A DNA stretch of 64,000 nucleotides. It comes from Pochonia chlamydosporia 170 (lineage: Eukaryota > Ascomycota > Sordariomycetes > Hypocreales > Clavicipitaceae). The notes below the pieces were generated by a model. That model ran no database searches. It saw nothing but the letters and a program-made list of their open reading frames with translations, and was not told the DNA's origin. The DNA is taken from contig NC_035791.1 in the NCBI RefSeq assembly GCF_001653235.2, forward strand, positions 1,612,001 through 1,676,000, read 5' to 3'. Every line of letters begins with the position of its first letter. Position 1 is the first letter of the stretch. Position numbers and translations under genes: made by a program. Shown piece after piece: positions 60,556-64,000 of this stretch.

Positions 60556-61520
60556 ATGTCCATCACCGACTTCCTCATCAAATTCCTCGCCGGCTACGCC
60601 GCCCTCACCACCTTCTTCTACACCCTATCCCTCGCCATCCCCAAAGCCGGCTTCATCGCCCGCGCCCTCGCCGCCTACATCTCCCTCCTCATCTGCGCCC
60701 TCTTCGGCGTCCTCGCCTCCATCGTCCTCACCCTCCTCGGCAAGCAGGGCATCGCGCAATGGGCCACCGCCCGCTCGTTCCACTACGTGATGCGCCTCAC
60801 CACCGGCATATCCTTCCGCGTCGACGACCCGGCCAACGTGCTCGGCACCGTCCGCCCCGCCGTCTTCATCGGCAACCACCAGACCGAGCTGGACGTGCTG
60901 ATGCTGGGCGCCATGTTCCCCAGGTGGTGCAGCGTCACCGCCAAGTCGGACCTCAAGCACATCCCCTTCCTGGGCTGGTTCATGCGCCTCAGCGGCTCCA
61001 TCTTCATCGACCGCAAGAACTCCAAGGACGCGCGGGACGCCATGGCCGGTGCGGCAAAGGAGATCCAGAGCAGGCAGCAGAGCGTGTACATGTTCCCCGA
61101 GGGGACGAGGAGCTACGCCAAGGATCCGGTGTTGCTGCCGTTTAAAAAGGGTGCTTTTCATCTGGCTGTCCAGGCGGGCGTGCCGATTGTGCCGGTTGTG
61201 GTGGCGAATTATAGCCATGTCCTGCATATCAAGAGCATGGTTTTTCGTGCGGGGACTGTTCCCATTAAGGGTATGGCACTTTCACATCTACTACCAAGGA
61301 ATAAATAATCGTGGCTAACAGTTTCTCAGTTTTGGACCCTATTCCGACCAAGAACCTCACCGCCGCAGACGTCGACGAGCTTGCCCGCACTACTCGCGAG
61401 CTCATGCTCACTGAACTCCTGGCACTGACTGAAAAGGCTCGTGGTCGCCCCATTGCAGTTCCTGCGTCTGCTGGCAATTCATCAGCCAAGAGCTCCGGCG
61501 TGGATCTCAACTCCAAGTGA
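60556..61520 (+). CDS. SLC1: 1-acyl-sn-glycerol-3-phosphate acyltransferase (SLC1/PlsC type)
   Basis: Transfers an acyl chain to lysophosphatidate to form phosphatidate in the ER, the entry to phospholipid and triacylglycerol synthesis. Exons are 60556-61270 and 61330-61520; the 59-base intron (GTATGG...CTCAG) splits a valine codon to give PIKVLDPIPT. The protein is 301 residues. Hydrophobic membrane segments occupy about 9-61. Catalytic block NHQTELD has His108 and Asp113 (H-x4-D), the IDRKNS block is at 151-156, and FPEGTRS is at 180-186. Codons are almost all C-ending for the first 180 codons and then switch to G/T-ending. ATG 60556 directly precedes the first membrane helix; the open frame upstream begins only with TTG. 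Confidence 0.92.
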
Positions 61521-62053
61521 TTTTCACACCAAATACATCGCTTTATTTTACCAACCAACCACTTTATGCGACAGACTCCCATAGAGTCTTGAACATGGCT
61601 CGCACCCAGTGTACCCAACCAATAGATGAATATATGTGAGGATGACATGAGACCACATAAGACCAAGATGAGACGAGACGAGACGAGACGAGACGAGATG
61701 AGACGACATCAGAGGCTCTTCTCTGAATACATAGATACAGGAAAGGTCAACATGATTGATTGATACCCCTATAGATAGATTGCTTGCACTGCAATTTGCA
61801 AGCCAATATACTCTTACCAGTACCTTGCTCCCCAACATGCCATGTACATCTCAAAGACCACACAGACTCAACGTCCAAGTTTAGCAAATATTCTCATACA
61901 TCTCCTCAAAAAAACATTATGTTCACAACACCAGAGTCTAATTCATGCTCATACATGCAAGCCACTCCCACTCGCCAAAACTCCTCATGCAGCCATATAC
62001 ATAAAACATACAAGCACAACATCCACCACACTTTGTCCCACCCAAACAGCACA
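61521..62053. other. Intergenic between converging genes
   Basis: About 530 AT-rich bases between the 3' ends of the acyltransferase and gelsolin-repeat genes. It holds the AGACG repeat listed separately and no gene. Confidence 0.6.
61671..61705. repeat. (AGACG)7 pentanucleotide repeat
   Basis: Seven tandem units of AGACG, one of them AGATG, about 150 bases after the acyltransferase stop codon. Confidence 0.9.
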
Positions 62054-64000
62054 TTACTCATTCAACGCCTGTAAAGCCTGCGTAAGCGTAACCACCCTCA
62101 AACTCCTCCCCCTCTTCAACCCCGCCACCGCATTCGTCACCGTCGGGCTCTTCTCATCATCCCACTTTCTAAACACGCGCTTCAGATCCCTCGGTATGCC
62201 TTCCAAGACGACCGTCGACACGGGCACAAACGGCCGGTCTTCCATGCCGGATGCCAAGATGGCATATTCCTGTGCGAAATCGAGGGCGTTGCGAAAGGAT
62301 GCGTACTGCGTGTTGGCGCGGGATCCGACAATGATGTAAATCTCGAAAAAGGCATCGAGGATGTAGATGCTTGATGGATGGAGGTCCGACTGATTGAAGG
62401 GGGACAGTTCAAAGATCTAGAGAGCATGTTAGGGATTTGCAACTAATTATCGACATGTCAAACGAAGGGCATATAGGTACCTGTTGGCGCGAGTCTGCAT
62501 CCGAACAGAAGAGTCGGCTACAGTACTTTTCGTAACTCGGCTTCAGTCGCCAGTGATCTGCAGAGTGCGGCTTCGAGCCCTTCTCTTCAAACAGGTCCCA
62601 GAAGGATGCTGGCTCGTTGCTGTCCTCGTACTCAATCAATTCCCCAGTCAGGGTCAAGTCCATGCCTACCAGCCTTGCGCAGCTCACTTCCGCAACGTCA
62701 CTTCCCTTGCCGTTCCACATGTAGCAATTTCCTCCCTTCGTAATGAGATACGTGAATCCAGCGCACAGGCTGGACGGCGTGAAATCTACTTGGTCAAAGG
62801 CAACTTGCCCCAGGTATCGTCTGCCACAGAGCATGTTGGGAGCCAATGAGTCGTACTTGTTGCTCGAGCCGCGTCTCACAATAATCACGCCGCCGAGAGC
62901 TTGCACAAACTCGGCTGTTTCTTTCCCTTGCCGCAGTTTGACAAGTTTGCCTCCAAGTGAGCGAGCTTCGCGTTGCACAAAGAGCTGCGCATCTTCAGCT
63001 GACGACTCGGGAACCTCGTCGCCGACCCAAAAGTACACCTCAAATAATTTCTTTCCGGAGTTGTTGATGAAATTGTGCGCACATACATACATCTCCTGGT
63101 CAAACAAGACTCGCTCATTCTGAGGAGACACTGGTAACTTTTTGCCGTCTCCGAGAATCTGAAACATCTGAAGCCCAAGACTTGTAACCTTATCAGCAGT
63201 CACTGGGCGGTTCATCAAAATCTGTGCCGGGTCTACTTTAATTGCTTGTCTCGCCTGTGGCGGGCCAAAGAAGTCGGTTAGCAAAGCAGACACCTCGTCG
63301 ACTTGCTTTGTAGGCGAGCGGGCTGGAGATGCAATGGCGATAGGTGATTGGAGACCGTCACCACTTAGACCCGAGAGCGGTCTCACTCTCCTGCTCTGCC
63401 CGCCACCTAGAGTACCTGGGTCATCAAACGATGGCTTCGACATTGGGGGAGATCGAACCCCGAACCGGGGAGAGGCGTCTCGCATCGACGGAAGAGAATC
63501 TCGGTCACTCTTAGTCGGAGATGGTGGTTCTGCGAGCTTGGTTGGTGATCGCGACCCAGTCCGCTGATGCCGCAGCCTGGCTGGTTCTGGTGTTGAGTCT
63601 TGCGGAACGTTGTTAGACGACGAGCTTTCGTCCAAGAACCGAGACATTCGCTTCATGTCCAACTTCTTCGGTGGCGAGGCAGGGACGTCATTCTCTTCAG
63701 GCTGTTGTTCGCTCTCCTTTGATGGTGATGAGGGGGTTGATGCCCTGGGTCCAAGCGGGAGTGGTCGTCCGCGAGACAATGGCCGAGTTGCTGGCCCTGG
63801 TGACTTTACCGGCTCAAAAGGCTTGGCCGCTGGAGATGGCGAGGGCAACTCGCGCATAGCGGCCTTGGCAGCCACCTGCTGTTGAATTGATAGAGTTGCT
63901 GGCTTCTCATTACGTGGTGCCGGTTTGGTCGGTTCGTTCTTTGAAATTGCTTGGGTAATTTGAGGTTCACGCTCAGGTGCTCTGTTTTCTTTTGAGGCTT
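62054..64000 (-). CDS. Gelsolin-repeat protein, 5' part beyond the window
   Basis: C-terminal part of a large fungal gelsolin-like protein of the type with a long disordered N-terminus (often annotated DUF4045). Exon 62481-64000 is open to the window edge, and the last exon is 62054-62416; the 64-base intron has donor GTACCT and acceptor CTCTAG, phase 0. The visible part is over 620 residues. The first 200 are Ser/Pro/Lys-rich, with MKRMSRFLDESSSSNN. Gelsolin-like repeats follow: a domain with MFQILGDGKKLPVSP and YFWVGDEVPESSAEDA, a domain with NCYMWNGKGSDVAEV, and in the last exon IYILDAFFEIYIIVGSRA followed by FAQEYAILASG. These suggest actin or polyphosphoinositide binding, by family inference. 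The start codon is outside the window. Confidence 0.82.

Noticed and set aside
60446..61227. Frames of 114-200 codons overlapping the acyltransferase
   Set aside because: Shadows of the C-rich codon usage; their translations are Pro/Ser or Glu/Gly repeats.

Overview
The window looks like nuclear DNA of a filamentous ascomycete, most likely a Sordariomycete of the Hypocreales type. Genes are split by short GT-AG introns of about 50-190 bases with CTAAC/CTGAC-like branch sites. Recognisable proteins are typical of Pezizomycotina: a Zn(II)2Cys6 regulator, a DUF2457 protein, a DUF4484/LCHN protein, a fungal gelsolin-repeat protein and a patatin-like lipase. The order assignment is inference from protein style, not a computed phylogeny. 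I rebuilt exons by eye from splice signals, reading-frame continuity and family expectations.

Layout. 1-6508: no supportable gene. 6509-10711, minus strand: SEC12-like Sar1 exchange factor and an aldehyde dehydrogenase with a mitochondrial-type presequence. 10712-13846: an AT-richer stretch with a MITE-like inverted repeat and a previously hidden three-exon gene for a small secreted six-cysteine protein (11573-12116). 13847-15730: bZIP factor, minus strand. 15731-24160: 8.4 kb without a convincing gene. 24161-34424: SMP-30/regucalcin-like hydrolase, an uncharacterised conserved protein, a Zn2Cys6 regulator, a cysteine-motif protein carrying an in-frame TAG and a frameshifting tandem duplication, and the mitochondrial ATP synthase delta subunit. 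34425-41659: 7.2 kb without a convincing gene. 41660-50464: DUF2457 protein, SAR1, patatin-like lipase, and an orphan protein. 51650-58411: SEC63, a DUF4484/LCHN-type DENN-related protein, and an alpha/beta hydrolase. 60556-64000: SLC1-type lysophosphatidate acyltransferase and a gelsolin-repeat protein that runs off the right edge.

Functional picture. Much of the recognisable content concerns the endoplasmic reticulum: SEC12 activates SAR1 to start COPII budding, SEC63 helps post-translational import at the Sec61 translocon, and SLC1 and the patatin-like protein act in glycerolipid metabolism. This is linkage of housekeeping genes, not an operon or biosynthetic cluster. No CRISPR array, rRNA, tRNA or intact transposon was recognised. 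The most unusual items are the six-cysteine secreted protein beside the inverted repeat, the doubly damaged gene at 30469-33095, a strongly over-represented intergenic 9-mer (TACGGAGTA/TACTCCGTA), and C-rich to G-rich polarity of synonymous sites along several long exons.
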